This document shows, piece after piece, positions 45,250-54,239 of a stretch of DNA of 64,000 bases (its first letter is position 1; every line of letters starts with the position of its first letter). The stretch spans positions 1-64,000 of the forward strand of contig NZ_JAHCST010000033.1 of NCBI RefSeq assembly GCF_018476525.1, read 5' to 3'. The position numbers and the translations under genes were made by a program. Below the pieces are notes generated by a model. The model was not told the origin of the DNA, made no database searches, and saw only the letters and a program-made list of their open reading frames with translations. The stretch comes from Acrocarpospora catenulata. GTDB taxonomy: Bacteria > Actinomycetota > Actinomycetes > Streptosporangiales > Streptosporangiaceae.

Positions 45250-46057
45250 CAGGAGCGCTCCAGCCCACACGCTGCTGACCCTTTCCAGGACGCTCCGCGA
45301 GCAGGGCCGGTACCGGGAGTGCGACGAAACGCTGCGACGCGCTCTGACGATCGCCGAGCAGGACGCTGATCCGGATTCCTTCCTCGTCGCCCGCATCTGC
45401 AACAGCCTTGGCGTGCTGCACAAGTACACCGGCCGGTTCGAGGAGTCCGAGCGGTTCTACCGGCGCGCTCAGGCGATCATCGAGGCGCGCATCGACCAGG
45501 GCCATCCCCTGCTGGCCGACATCTACCACAACCTCGGTGGGCTCAACCACGCACGGGGCACGTACGCGCAAGGCGAGCCCTTCGCCCGGCGTTCGGTGGA
45601 GATCCGCGAACGGATCCACGGTCCCGGCCACCTTGACGTCGCCGCGGACAAGGCGGCCCTCGCCGCCATCCTGCACTCGCTCGGTGACAGCGAGGAGGCG
45701 GAGCGCCTGTTGCTGGAGGCCCTCGCGGTGTTCGAAAAGGACCTCGGGCCCGAGGACTACGAGGTGGCCTCATGCCTGAGCAACCTCGCCGCCATCCACT
45801 ACGCCAGGGGCGACCTTGAGCGCGCGGAGACGGCCTACCGCAAAGCGGTTGCGATCAAGACAGGGATCTTCGGTGAGACCCATCCCGACCTGGCTGTGAC
45901 CCTGCACAATCTCGGAGTGATCGCCTCCACGCGCGGCCGCTCACAGACGGCCGCTGAGGCCTTCCACCGGGCTCTTGCCATGCTCGGGGACGAGGTGGAC
46001 AAGCAGCACCCGCTACGACTGTCCTGCCTGCGCCGCCTCGACGCCTGCGGCCGGTAA
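45242..46057 (+). CDS. Tetratricopeptide repeat protein (kinesin light chain-like)
   Basis: A 271-residue protein of about six TPR units with the kinesin-light-chain-like spacing of 42 residues (SFLVARICNSLGVLHKYTGR, LADIYHNLGGLNHARGTYAQ, LAVTLHNLGVIASTRGRSQ). No other domain. It overlaps the MFS gene and so is made with it. TPR scaffolds bind peptides; it could recognise the repeat peptide or hold a maturation complex (inference). Confidence 0.88.
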   Translation: MSDRSAPAHTLLTLSRTLREQGRYRECDETLRRALTIAEQDADPDSFLVARICNSLGVLHKYTGRFEESERFYRRAQAIIEARIDQGHPLLADIYHNLGGLNHARGTYAQGEPFARRSVEIRERIHGPGHLDVAADKAALAAILHSLGDSEEAERLLLEALAVFEKDLGPEDYEVASCLSNLAAIHYARGDLERAETAYRKAVAIKTGIFGETHPDLAVTLHNLGVIASTRGRSQTAAEAFHRALAMLGDEVDKQHPLRLSCLRRLDACGR

Positions 46058-46174
46058 ACGACCTGTTGGATCACCTGGGAGGGGGATGGGCACCCTTGCT
46101 CGGTTACGGTGAGCGAATGGAACAGACGTTTGCGATGATGAACACGGACGGATCAGTTGAGGGAAGGTGAAGCG

Positions 46175-46825
46175 GTGTCCTACAGCCCGAAGCTCGCGGC
46201 GGCGTTGTCGGGTGCCACGCTTCGGCAACTCGCTCACTGGCGTAAGGCCACTAATCGGGGCGCCGTGCTGGTGCCGGAGATCTCCGTGACCAGGCCGGTG
46301 CTGTACTCCTTCCGGGACCTGATCGCGCTGCGCACCTGCGTGAAACTCCGCAACGACACGTCGCTGCAGAAGATCCGGCGCGCACTGGACACGCTCAGGG
46401 ACGACCTGGGGGAGCGCGAGCACCTGTCGGCGTACCAGTTCGTGGCCGACGAATCGACGATCTATCTGGTCGAGCCGGAGCAGGTGACCGATCTGGTCCG
46501 CAACAAGGCCAACCTCGTCATCTATCAACTGGTGGACGTCCTGCGGCCGTTCTACCGCGACGGGCGGCACATCCCCGATCTGCTCCGTCCGCGTGAACAT
46601 GTCACCGTCGATCCGGCGGTCAGGGGTGGCATCCCCGTGATCGAGGGCACTCGCGTCCCGTACGACGATGTCGCGGCCCTGCTACGAGACGGCGTGCCGG
46701 CCGAGCGGATCTCCGACTACTATCCCAGCGTGTCGGGAACGGCCGCGCTGGACGCCGCGGACTTCGCAGACTACGTCGACAGCTACGAACCCCCCAAGGA
46801 GCAGCGTGAGGCTGCTGCTGGATGA
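46175..46825 (+). CDS. DUF433 antitoxin with MerR-like N-terminus
   Basis: A 216-residue protein. The N-terminal part (about 1-95) has a MerR-like winged helix (LAAALSGATLRQLAHWRKA) and the C-terminal part (about 150-205) is DUF433 (HVTVDPAVRGGIPVIEGTRVPYDDVAALL). DUF433 proteins are antitoxins of DUF5615 PIN-like toxins. GTG at 46175 follows GGGAAGG with 7-base spacing. It overlaps the toxin gene by 20 bases. Confidence 0.87.
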   Translation: MSYSPKLAAALSGATLRQLAHWRKATNRGAVLVPEISVTRPVLYSFRDLIALRTCVKLRNDTSLQKIRRALDTLRDDLGEREHLSAYQFVADESTIYLVEPEQVTDLVRNKANLVIYQLVDVLRPFYRDGRHIPDLLRPREHVTVDPAVRGGIPVIEGTRVPYDDVAALLRDGVPAERISDYYPSVSGTAALDAADFADYVDSYEPPKEQREAAAG

Positions 46826-47261
46826 GAATGTTCCCCGGCCACTGCACCAGGTACTGACCACCTTCATCCTGGGCCACGAGATCGTGCACCTGCTGGACCT
46901 GCCCGGTTGGTCGGGAACCCGGGACGAGAAGCTCTACCCGCGAGCCGCGGCTGACGGCTTCCACGCGGTGCTCACCAACGACGGTCGCCAGATGGAGCGT
47001 CCACGCGAGGTGGCCGCTATCGCCGCATCCGGGCTCCATCGGATCGAGTACCCGCACAAACACCCTGGTCTCATCGGAATGGGGATCGCGATCGCCACAG
47101 TGGCCGCCGCCCTGCCCACCGCCCTGGCGCTCCTCGAAACCGCCGACCGCCAGCAGTTGATCACCCTGCGGGCGGTCGATCCGACCGTGGCGGCCCGATT
47201 GCGAGTCGTTGATCCGGCGTGCGCTCCGCCGAAACACTGGCCAGACGCATCACAACCGTAA
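46806..47261 (+). CDS. DUF5615 PIN-like toxin
   Basis: A 151-residue PIN-like protein starting MRLLLDENVPRPL, where the Asp and Glu correspond to the first acidic residues of the nuclease pocket, followed by VLTNDGRQM for the second. DUF5615 proteins are the probable RNase toxins in DUF433 pairs. GTG at 46806 lies inside the antitoxin gene, which supports translational coupling. Confidence 0.85.
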   Translation: MRLLLDENVPRPLHQVLTTFILGHEIVHLLDLPGWSGTRDEKLYPRAAADGFHAVLTNDGRQMERPREVAAIAASGLHRIEYPHKHPGLIGMGIAIATVAAALPTALALLETADRQQLITLRAVDPTVAARLRVVDPACAPPKHWPDASQP

Positions 47262-47290
47262 GCGGGCTCGGGCCCCGAACCGGAAGCCGG

Positions 47291-48262
47291 TCAGAAGGAG
47301 AGCGGACGCGGCTGGTACGGCTCCGCCAGTGCGTTCAGCTCCTTCTCCGACAAGTCGAGGTCCTCGGCGGCGAGCGCGTCGTCGACGTGGTGGCCCTTGG
47401 TCGCGCCGATGATGGGGGCCGTCATGCCCGGCTGGTGGAGCAGCCACGCGAGGGACAGCGTTGCCGGGGTCACCCCGCGTTCGGCCGCGAGTTCGGCCAC
47501 CTTCGCGAGGATCTCGGCGTCGGCGGGGCCGCCGTAGAGTTGCTGCTGGCGGGGGCCGTCGCCGACCTGGCGGGTGGTCTCCTGCTCGGTGCCCGCGCGG
47601 GCGAGCAGCCCCCGCGCCAGCGGGCTCCACGGAATGAGGCCGACCCCCTGGTCGAGGCAGAGCGGGTTCATCTCCCGCTCATCCTCTCGGTAGAGCAGGT
47701 TGTAATGCCCCTGCATGCTGACGAACCTGGTCCAGCCATGCAGGTCAGCCACGTGCTGCGCCTTGGCGAACCGCCAGGCGGGCATGGACGAGGCGCCGAT
47801 GTACCGGGCCTTCCCGGCTTTGACGACGTCGTGCAGAGCTTCCATGGTCTCCTCGATGGGCGTCTCCTCATCCCATCGATGGATCTGATAGAGGTCGACG
47901 TAGTCCGTACCGAGGCGACTGAGCGACCCATCGATACCGGCCATGATGTGCTTACGCGACAGCCCCCCGTCGTTGGCGGCCTTCCCCACCGGAAAGAACA
48001 CCTTGGTCGCCAGCACATACTCCTCCCGCCCCGAGAAGAGTTTCCGCAGCAGATTCCCTGTGACGACCTCGCTGGCACCCCCGCTGTACACGTCAGCCGT
48101 GTCAAAGAAGGTAACCCCACCCTCCACGGCCTTCCGCACAATGGGCTCCGCCTCGTCCTCCGGCAACGCCCACCCCATCTGCCCGGGATCCCCATAACTC
48201 ATCATCCCAAGACAGATCTTGCTGACCTTGAGCCCCGTCCGACCCAGCCGTGTGTACTCCAT
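47291..48262 (-). CDS. Aldo/keto reductase
   Basis: A 323-residue NADPH-dependent reductase of the AKR fold with Asp and Tyr in FFDTADVYSGG, Lys in LATKVFF and His in LYQIHRWDEETP, the four catalytic residues, plus the C-terminal cofactor site (PIIGATKGHHVDDAL). ATG at 48262 begins MEYTRLGRTGLKVSKICLG, the family N-terminus. Substrate unknown. The gene is monocistronic and divergent from the Fic gene. Confidence 0.93.
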   Translation of the reverse strand: MEYTRLGRTGLKVSKICLGMMSYGDPGQMGWALPEDEAEPIVRKAVEGGVTFFDTADVYSGGASEVVTGNLLRKLFSGREEYVLATKVFFPVGKAANDGGLSRKHIMAGIDGSLSRLGTDYVDLYQIHRWDEETPIEETMEALHDVVKAGKARYIGASSMPAWRFAKAQHVADLHGWTRFVSMQGHYNLLYREDEREMNPLCLDQGVGLIPWSPLARGLLARAGTEQETTRQVGDGPRQQQLYGGPADAEILAKVAELAAERGVTPATLSLAWLLHQPGMTAPIIGATKGHHVDDALAAEDLDLSEKELNALAEPYQPRPLSF

Positions 48263-48309
48263 GAGACCGACCCTAGTCACTGGGAGGTGGGAGCAAGGAG
48301 GCCGCAGTC

Positions 48310-49173
48310 GTGAGACCGTCACGTATCAAGATGGAGACTCTGCCCCTGTCTCTGCGGCTGCTGAGAGAGATCCACGCCGTATTGCTGGACGGTGTCCGCG
48401 GTAGCCAGAAGTCGCCGGGAGAGTTCCGGAGCACCCAGAACTGGATCGGCGTCGGCCCCAGGGGGCTGCGTGACGCCACGTTCATCCCCCCGCCACCAGG
48501 CGAACTGATGACATGCCTGGGTGATTTCGAAGGCTTCCTGTACAAACCAGGGCCCTTGCATCCTCTGATGGTGTGTGCGCTGGCCCACGCACAGTTCGAG
48601 ACCATCCACCCATTCCTTGATGGGAACGGCCGTATGGGTCGCTTGCTGATCACACTGCTGCTCTGCCGCGAGCGGATCCTGCTGCGACCGCTCCTCTATC
48701 TGAGCCACTACCTGAAGGTGCACAGATCGGAGTACTACGACCGGCTCATGGCCGTCCGGGTGGTCGGCGACTGGGAGGGCTGGCTCCGGTTCTTCCTCAC
48801 CGGCGTGCTTCAAGTCGCCATCGAGTCGGAGCGGACCGCCCGGCGCATCGTCGAGTTGCGGGAGGAGACCCGCCGTCAGGTGCACGAGGCCGGGCTGAGC
48901 GCACGATCTCTCGCCCTGCTGGACCATCTGTTCGAGCAGCCCGTTGTCAATGTCGCGGCTGTTCAGGCGCAGCTGCAGGTCTCGTACGTCTCCGCGAACA
49001 GCCTGGTCACAGGGTTGTGTGAGATCGGTCTGATGGACGAGATCACTGGAGGCAGACGCAATCGGATGTTCCGGTTCACCAGCTATGTCGACCTCTTCGC
49101 CGATCCGGGAACAGGCTCCGACGCGCTCGCGGTCGAGTCGAACACGGAGCGGGAGGCGGCGTCGCACCCATGA
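48310..49173 (+). CDS. Fic-family protein lacking the N-terminal inhibitory region
   Basis: A 287-residue AMP-transferase-type protein with the complete Fic motif HPFLDGNGRMGR (from H100) and a C-terminal winged-helix part (about 205-265). Class II Fic proteins of this type usually run to about 370 residues and have an N-terminal helix with (S/T)xxxE(G/N) that blocks the active site. Here the protein starts within LPLSLRLLREIHAVLL, right after where that helix should be, and only 47 bases separate it from the divergent aldo/keto reductase start. It is either a truncated relic or an enzyme without autoinhibition. GTG at 48310 is the only early start and has a weak ribosome binding site. Confidence 0.8.
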   Translation: MRPSRIKMETLPLSLRLLREIHAVLLDGVRGSQKSPGEFRSTQNWIGVGPRGLRDATFIPPPPGELMTCLGDFEGFLYKPGPLHPLMVCALAHAQFETIHPFLDGNGRMGRLLITLLLCRERILLRPLLYLSHYLKVHRSEYYDRLMAVRVVGDWEGWLRFFLTGVLQVAIESERTARRIVELREETRRQVHEAGLSARSLALLDHLFEQPVVNVAAVQAQLQVSYVSANSLVTGLCEIGLMDEITGGRRNRMFRFTSYVDLFADPGTGSDALAVESNTEREAASHP

Positions 49174-49343
49174 CTCATTGGCAGTAGTGAAGCGAATTCT
49201 GCTTCTCCTTTAATAAGGAGCGGTCGCCGGGTGTCTTGTTTCACTGAACTTCATTACGGCCCGAGGTGGGCGTCCTCAGCAGGCCAGAGAGCAAAGCGGT
49301 CCTGGTGCCCGCCGCCGGTGGCCTTCCGGCGGCGGCGTGGGGG

Positions 49344-49736
49344 TTAGTTGAAGGTGGGCCAGCCGGAGCAGTGGGGGACGTTGAGGCGGAGGACTGAGGA
49401 GATCTTGTCGCCGAAGTTCCAGGCCGGGTTGTGGAGGTCGTTGATGAGCTGGCCGGAGCGGATGCAGTAACGGCGGCCCTGGTAGGTGTCGTGCTCGAAG
49501 AGGACCCAGGCGTCCTCGGTGTCGTTGTGGACGGAGGAGGCCTTGTCGCCGGACTCGTTCTTCAGGTTGGAGTTGTTGTCGTAGTAGAGCCAGAGGGAGC
49601 CGCGCAGGTTCTGGTGCTGGCCGAGCCAGAGGGCTCCGGCGCTGGCCTGGGCGGGGGTGGCCGAGAGGGCGGCAGGCAGGGCGGTCAGGCCGGCCAGGAT
49701 GACGGCGATCCCGGTACGCCGGACGTTCCAGGACAT
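49344..49736 (-). CDS. Secreted peptidase inhibitor I36-like protein
   Basis: A 130-residue secreted protein with a signal peptide (about 1-32) and one crystallin-like domain (LWLGQHQNLRGSLWLYYDNN, then HDTYQGRRYCIRSGQLINDL and DKISSVLRL), the pattern of peptidase inhibitor family I36 in actinomycetes. Two Cys may form a disulfide. It sits downstream of the GH30 gene with its own promoter region. Confidence 0.82.
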   Translation of the reverse strand: MSWNVRRTGIAVILAGLTALPAALSATPAQASAGALWLGQHQNLRGSLWLYYDNNSNLKNESGDKASSVHNDTEDAWVLFEHDTYQGRRYCIRSGQLINDLHNPAWNFGDKISSVLRLNVPHCSGWPTFN

Positions 49737-49910
49737 GGGTTCCTCCGTAGGTGTTGAGTGCGGGGCGGGTTGCCCCGGTACTCATGGAGGCGGTCCATTC
49801 GGTGCCGGACGGCTGGGATGCAGGAAAGTCGTGGAACGCCGTGGAACGGAGCTTCACTGCGAATCGGGGCGCGGGCACGGCCCGGATTTAAGGTGCCTAC
49901 CCCGATTCAG

Positions 49911-49947
49911 AATGTGGGCGCGGACCCCCGATCCGCGCCCACACATT
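49911..49947 (-). terminator. Terminator of the GH30 gene
   Basis: A 12-bp perfect stem (TGTGGGCGCGGA / TCCGCGCCCACA, 7-base loop) lies 8 bases beyond the GH30 stop. Confidence 0.8.
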
Positions 49948-49955
49948 TCAGCGGG

Positions 49956-51824
49956 TCACAGGTTCCACTTCTGGTTGGCCGCGCCGGTGCAGGTCCAGAT
50001 CTGCAGGCGGGTGCCGTCGGTGCTGGTGTTGCCGGTGACGTCCAGGCACTTGTTGGCGGCCGGGTTCACCAGGTCGCGGCCGGAGGTGTACGTCCACTGC
50101 TGGTTGGCGCCACCGGTGCAGGTCCAGAGCTGGGCCTGGGTGCCGTTGGCGGTGCCGAGGTTGACCAGGTCCAGGCACTTGCCGAAGGCACGCAGGGTGC
50201 CGTCGCCGGGACGGGTCCACTGCTGGGCGGCGGTGCCGTTGCAGGTGTAGAGCTGGACCGCGGTGCCGTCGGCGCTGTTGGCGCCCGCGACGTCGATGCA
50301 CTTGCCGGCCAGGCCGGTGATGGGCGTGCCCCCGCCGCCGCTGCCGGGTGTGCCGGTCCAGGTGAAGGTCGCCGTGGTACGGGCGGGCAAGGTGTACACG
50401 AACGACTGGTTGCCCCAGTTCACCCGTACCGACTGGGACGAGGTGCCGCCGTTGTGGGCGATCAGGGCCTTGGAGCCGTCCGGGTTGCGCCAGGCGAGGT
50501 TCTGGATGGTGGCGTTGGCGGTGGAGTCGATGCGGAAGGCGCCGGGCTTGACGAACTTGGACAGGTGGCCGGTGGTGTAGTACTCGATCGTGTAGTCCAC
50601 CTGGCCGGCCCGGGAGCCGCCCTCCTGGACGGTGATCAGGCCGCTGCATGTGCCGCAGCCGCCGTTGTGCGGGCCCCGGTTCTGGTTGAGCGCGAGGCTC
50701 CATTTGACCAGGCTGCCGCTCCAGTTGCGGGCGTAGGTGACGATGTCGTTGAGGTCCTCGTTGTGCTGGTTGGCCACCCAGGTGCCGCCGGAGTGCTCGG
50801 TGCTGAACTGGCGTACCGCCGGGAACTGGTTGTGGACCTGGGTGCCGACGGCGGGGTCGCCGAAGTAGCCGTGCCAGGCGACGCCGCCGAAGAGCGGGTC
50901 GTTGCGTACGGCGGCGTCGTTGAGCACGCCGGAGCCCATGGTCGCCCAGTCGCCGTAGTTCCAGTCGTGGATGAGCACCTTGGTGGTGATGCCGGCCGCG
51001 CGGAACGCCGGGTAGATGTGGTTCTTGGTGAGCTCGGCCAGGCCGGAGGAGTTCCAGTTCATGCCCGGGTAGTCCATGGCGGTGGGGTTGCCCGCCTGGC
51101 AGCAGTTGGGCTCGTTCTGGACGGAGATGTAGTCAATCGGGACGCCGGCGGCCTGGTAGGACTGGATGTACTTGACGAAGTACTGGGCGTACATGGGGTA
51201 GTACTCGAACTTCAGCCAGCCCATCTGGTCCATCCGGCCGTTGTCCTTCATCCAGCCGGGGGCGCTCCACGGCACCCCCTTCACCCGGAGCGCCGGGTTG
51301 AGCTGCTTGGCCTGCACGGTCAGCAGGCGCACGTTGGTGTCGTACCCGTTGGCGCCGAAGTCGTTGAGGTTGCAGCAGGTGTCGTCGAGGGAGACGTGAC
51401 CCGGGCGGGACAGGTCGGAGGCGCCGATCGGGTTGCGGACGAAGGACAGGCCGATGCCGTCGGTGGGGGAGAAGAGCTTGCGCATCACGTCGTCCCTGGT
51501 GGCCGCGCTCACCGGGCCGCCGCGGAGCAGGTAGGCGGTGGTGTCGGTGATCGACGCGCCGGCGCCTTCGAACTGCTGGTACGTGACGCCCTCGTTGACG
51601 GTGATGGTGTGGTTGGCCGAGCCCCCGGCGGGGCCGAAGGCGATGGCGGCCTGTTGCTGGAGGCCCCGGGTGACGGTACGGCCTCCGGAGTCGGAGGTGG
51701 TGGTGAGCCAGATGTTGACGGTCTCCCCGGCGGCGTGCGCCGGTGCGGCCAGGGGCCCGGCGACCCCGAGCGCGGTGGCGAGGGCAATGCCGAGGGTGAC
51801 GGCCCTGCGAGAGGCACGGGACAT
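49956..51824 (-). CDS. Secreted GH30 beta-glucanase with ricin-type CBM13
   Basis: A 622-residue secreted enzyme: signal peptide (about 1-32), GH30 TIM barrel plus side beta-domain (about 75-480; acid/base E238 in SVQNEPN and nucleophile E343 in FSTEHSGG), and a C-terminal ricin B-lectin module with three QxW-type repeats (about 490-622, QQW and QKW). GH30 members of this kind act on beta-1,6-glucan or related polysaccharides such as fungal wall glucan. A LacI-family gene lies directly upstream on the same strand, and repeat elements fill the promoter. Confidence 0.93.
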   Translation of the reverse strand: MSRASRRAVTLGIALATALGVAGPLAAPAHAAGETVNIWLTTTSDSGGRTVTRGLQQQAAIAFGPAGGSANHTITVNEGVTYQQFEGAGASITDTTAYLLRGGPVSAATRDDVMRKLFSPTDGIGLSFVRNPIGASDLSRPGHVSLDDTCCNLNDFGANGYDTNVRLLTVQAKQLNPALRVKGVPWSAPGWMKDNGRMDQMGWLKFEYYPMYAQYFVKYIQSYQAAGVPIDYISVQNEPNCCQAGNPTAMDYPGMNWNSSGLAELTKNHIYPAFRAAGITTKVLIHDWNYGDWATMGSGVLNDAAVRNDPLFGGVAWHGYFGDPAVGTQVHNQFPAVRQFSTEHSGGTWVANQHNEDLNDIVTYARNWSGSLVKWSLALNQNRGPHNGGCGTCSGLITVQEGGSRAGQVDYTIEYYTTGHLSKFVKPGAFRIDSTANATIQNLAWRNPDGSKALIAHNGGTSSQSVRVNWGNQSFVYTLPARTTATFTWTGTPGSGGGGTPITGLAGKCIDVAGANSADGTAVQLYTCNGTAAQQWTRPGDGTLRAFGKCLDLVNLGTANGTQAQLWTCTGGANQQWTYTSGRDLVNPAANKCLDVTGNTSTDGTRLQIWTCTGAANQKWNL

Positions 51825-51893
51825 CGGAAAACAGTCCTTCCAGATGCGGCGGGTCAGGCGCTCATCCGCGTTCGACGGGCCGGGAACCGTCGA

Positions 51894-52033
51894 CGAAACA
51901 AATGAAACAAGCCTTGAATTATGTCTTGCCGCGTAACAACAACACGTGTCGAAGAGCGTGTCAAGCCCCCGCCCAAGTCTCGACTTATCCCCAAACCCAT
52001 CCCGCGGCCCAATGAAACAAATGAAACAAAGCC
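51894..52033. promoter_or_regulatory. Direct repeats GAAACAAATGAAACAA in the GH30 promoter
   Basis: GAAACAAATGAAACAAGCC at 51896-51914 and GAAACAAATGAAACAAAGCC at 52014-52033, each made of two GAAACAA half-sites spaced 9 bases, lie 118 bases apart in the region between lacI and GH30. They are strikingly AT-rich for this genome and are candidate operators for the adjacent LacI-type regulator or another sugar-responsive protein. They are not palindromic in the usual LacI sense. Confidence 0.5.
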
Positions 52034-52045
52034 GTGGTCGTTGGG

Positions 52046-53065
52046 TCAGTTGGCCGGTGAGGCGGTTGAATCGCGGATCACCAGTTCGGTGGCCAGGGAG
52101 ACGTGCAGGGCTTCCAGGGTGTGGTGGTTGAGGAGGCGGGTGAGGAGGGTGACCGCCATGCGGCCCATTTCCTGCAGGGGCTGACGCACCGTGGTCAGCT
52201 TCGGGCGGGAGGCGCGGCTGACGTCGATGTCGTCGAAGCCCGCCACGGAGAGGTCGTCAGGGACGCGCAGGCCGCGCTCGGCTGCCGCCCAGAGCGCTCC
52301 GACGGCCATCTTGTCGTTGAAGCCCACCAGAGCGGTCGGACGCTCGGGCAGGTCAAGGAGTTCGCAGGCGGCGCGGTAGCCGTTCTCGGTGTTGGGTTCC
52401 ACGACGCTGCGGAGCAGTCCGGGCGACGGCAGGACGCCGGCGTCGGCGAGGGAGGCCGCGTACCCGGCCAACCGGGCGTCGCTGGCCAGCCAGTCCCGGG
52501 GCCCGGCGATCATCCCGACCCGGCGGTGGCCCAGTTCCACCAGATGGGACATGAGCCGGCGCGCCCCCGCGAAATGCGCCGCCGACACCGCCACGATGTC
52601 CCTGGGCGGCGGCGTACGGGGATCGATCACCACGAACGGGAAGCGCCGGTCACGGAGCCGGGCGAGCTCCTCGGCGGGCTCCGGCGGCAAGATGAGGATG
52701 GCCCCGGCGATATCCGGCCGATCCGGCAGGCCAGGCAGTACGGCGCTGCGCTGGGCAGCCTCGCCGGCGCCCAGGATCACCGGCCGCCCGTGCAGTTCGA
52801 GGGTCTCGGCCACCGAGGAGACGATCAACCCGAAGTAGTCGGTGAGCAGGTAGGGACAGCGCACGTACACCCCACCCAAGGGAGCGGCGGCACGCCGCCG
52901 CGGCGCCTGGTCCCCGAGCCGGTCCACGGCCCGCAGCACCAGCGCCCGGGTGTGCGGGGCGACGTTGGCCTGCCCGTTGAGCACCCGGGACACGGTGGCG
53001 ATGGACAGACCTGTCTCGGCCGCGACATCCCGCACCGTCGCCCGCGTACCCGCCGATCTCGCCAT
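52046..53065 (-). CDS. LacI-family transcriptional regulator
   Basis: A 339-residue repressor: N-terminal HTH (about 7-55, ATVRDVAAETGLSIATVSRVLNG) and a periplasmic-binding-protein-like effector domain (about 65-335). Its position next to the GH30 gene suggests control of beta-glucan use. Whether it also recognises the CelR-type palindromes 46 kb away cannot be judged from sequence. ATG at 53065 begins the usual N-terminus. Confidence 0.93.
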   Translation of the reverse strand: MARSAGTRATVRDVAAETGLSIATVSRVLNGQANVAPHTRALVLRAVDRLGDQAPRRRAAAPLGGVYVRCPYLLTDYFGLIVSSVAETLELHGRPVILGAGEAAQRSAVLPGLPDRPDIAGAILILPPEPAEELARLRDRRFPFVVIDPRTPPPRDIVAVSAAHFAGARRLMSHLVELGHRRVGMIAGPRDWLASDARLAGYAASLADAGVLPSPGLLRSVVEPNTENGYRAACELLDLPERPTALVGFNDKMAVGALWAAAERGLRVPDDLSVAGFDDIDVSRASRPKLTTVRQPLQEMGRMAVTLLTRLLNHHTLEALHVSLATELVIRDSTASPAN

Positions 53066-53156
53066 AGTGCCCCCATGATGCCCCAGCCAAGTCCCGCGGT
53101 CGCGGCCTCAATTCATTGACAAGTGCCCGCCAAGTTCCCGGGCGTACAACAGGGTC

Positions 53157-54050
53157 ATGGAAATCAGGAACCCCAAACCCGCCGACGCGGACGCGATCTA
53201 CGAACTGGTGGCCGAGCACGAAACCCAGGTGCTTGGCCGCCCGGACTGCACGCCGGCCGACATCGCCGACCAGCTCAACGAGCCCGACTTCGACCCGGCC
53301 ACCGACGGCTGGCTCGCCTTCGACGGGGACCGGCTGACCGGCTGGGCGTGGGCCTGCCGCAGGGGCGGCAGCGAGCGCGTCGACCTGGACGTCCTGGCCA
53401 GGACCCCCGAGGCCGCCGAGGCGCTCTGGGCCAAGGCGCTCGGCCGGTTCTCCGGCGTCACCGCCAACGTCGACGTGTACGCCGAGGACACCGCCAAGCG
53501 GGCGGCCGTGGCCGCGCGCGGCTTCGCCCCGGCCACCAGTTTCCACCGCATGCGCATCGACCACCACGGCCCGGTCCCGGCGGCGTACCTGCCGGGGGTG
53601 ACCGTGGAGGCCGCCTCCCCGGACGCCGAGGAACTGCTCCGGGCCGCGCACGCGATCAAGGAGGAGTCGTTCGCCGAGCACTTCGGGAACGTGCCGCAGA
53701 GCTTCGACGAGTGGGCCGACGCGCGGGAGGCCTCCAGCGCGCACGACTGGGGCCAGGTGCTGGTCGCCAAGGTGCACGGGCAGCCCGCCGCCATGCTGGT
53801 CGGCACCAACCACTTCGTGCCGGACGAGAACTGCGGGTACGTGCTGACCCTGGGCGTACTACCCCGGTTCCGTGGCTACGGTCTCGGCCGGCTGCTGCTG
53901 CGCCGGGCGTTCGCGGCCGACCAGCGGCGCGGCCGGATCGGGACGATCCTGCACGTGGACTCCAACAACACCACCCCGGCCCTGGACCTGTACCTCTCGG
54001 TCGGCATGCGCCGGGTGCTGTCCATCGACGTCTGGCGCCGGGCCCTCTGA
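53157..54050 (+). CDS. GNAT-family acetyltransferase, double domain
   Basis: A 297-residue protein with two GNAT folds: a weak N-terminal copy (about 1-140) and a complete C-terminal copy (about 148-297) with the acetyl-CoA loop LGVLPRFRGYGLGRLLL. The mycothiol synthase MshD shares this layout but also other acetyltransferases do; no specific substrate is claimed. The stop directly abuts the stop of the convergent small membrane protein. Confidence 0.88.
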   Translation: MEIRNPKPADADAIYELVAEHETQVLGRPDCTPADIADQLNEPDFDPATDGWLAFDGDRLTGWAWACRRGGSERVDLDVLARTPEAAEALWAKALGRFSGVTANVDVYAEDTAKRAAVAARGFAPATSFHRMRIDHHGPVPAAYLPGVTVEAASPDAEELLRAAHAIKEESFAEHFGNVPQSFDEWADAREASSAHDWGQVLVAKVHGQPAAMLVGTNHFVPDENCGYVLTLGVLPRFRGYGLGRLLLRRAFAADQRRGRIGTILHVDSNNTTPALDLYLSVGMRRVLSIDVWRRAL

Positions 54051-54239
54051 CTATCGCCTGCGGCGGGCCGCCCATACGGCCAGGACGAGCCCGCAGACGA
54101 GCACGATCGGCCCGATGATCGCCCACGTGGTGTCCCCGCTCATGAAGCTGCCGCCGATGTACCCGAGTCCCTGGAGGGTCCAGACGGCCCCCACGAGCGC
54201 CAGGAGGGCGCCAAGACCGATCAAGAAGGTTTTTCCCAT
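54051..54239 (-). CDS. Small two-TM membrane protein
   Basis: A 62-residue protein with two hydrophobic helices (about 4-25 and 35-56), a short polar loop and an RRRR tail on the cytoplasmic side. ATG at 54239 is preferred over an upstream in-frame start at 54278 because the first 13 extra residues are polar and unrelated. It is conserved-hypothetical in style; no function can be assigned. Confidence 0.65.
   Translation of the reverse strand: MGKTFLIGLGALLALVGAVWTLQGLGYIGGSFMSGDTTWAIIGPIVLVCGLVLAVWAARRRR

Noticed and set aside
45249-45262. GGAGCGCTCC at the start of the TPR gene
   Set aside because: Only ten central bases match and the site is inside overlapping coding sequence with no link to cellulose use.
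53116-53150. TTGACA and TACAAC upstream of the GNAT gene as a promoter
   Set aside because: The spacing of 23 bases between the hexamers is too long for a standard promoter.
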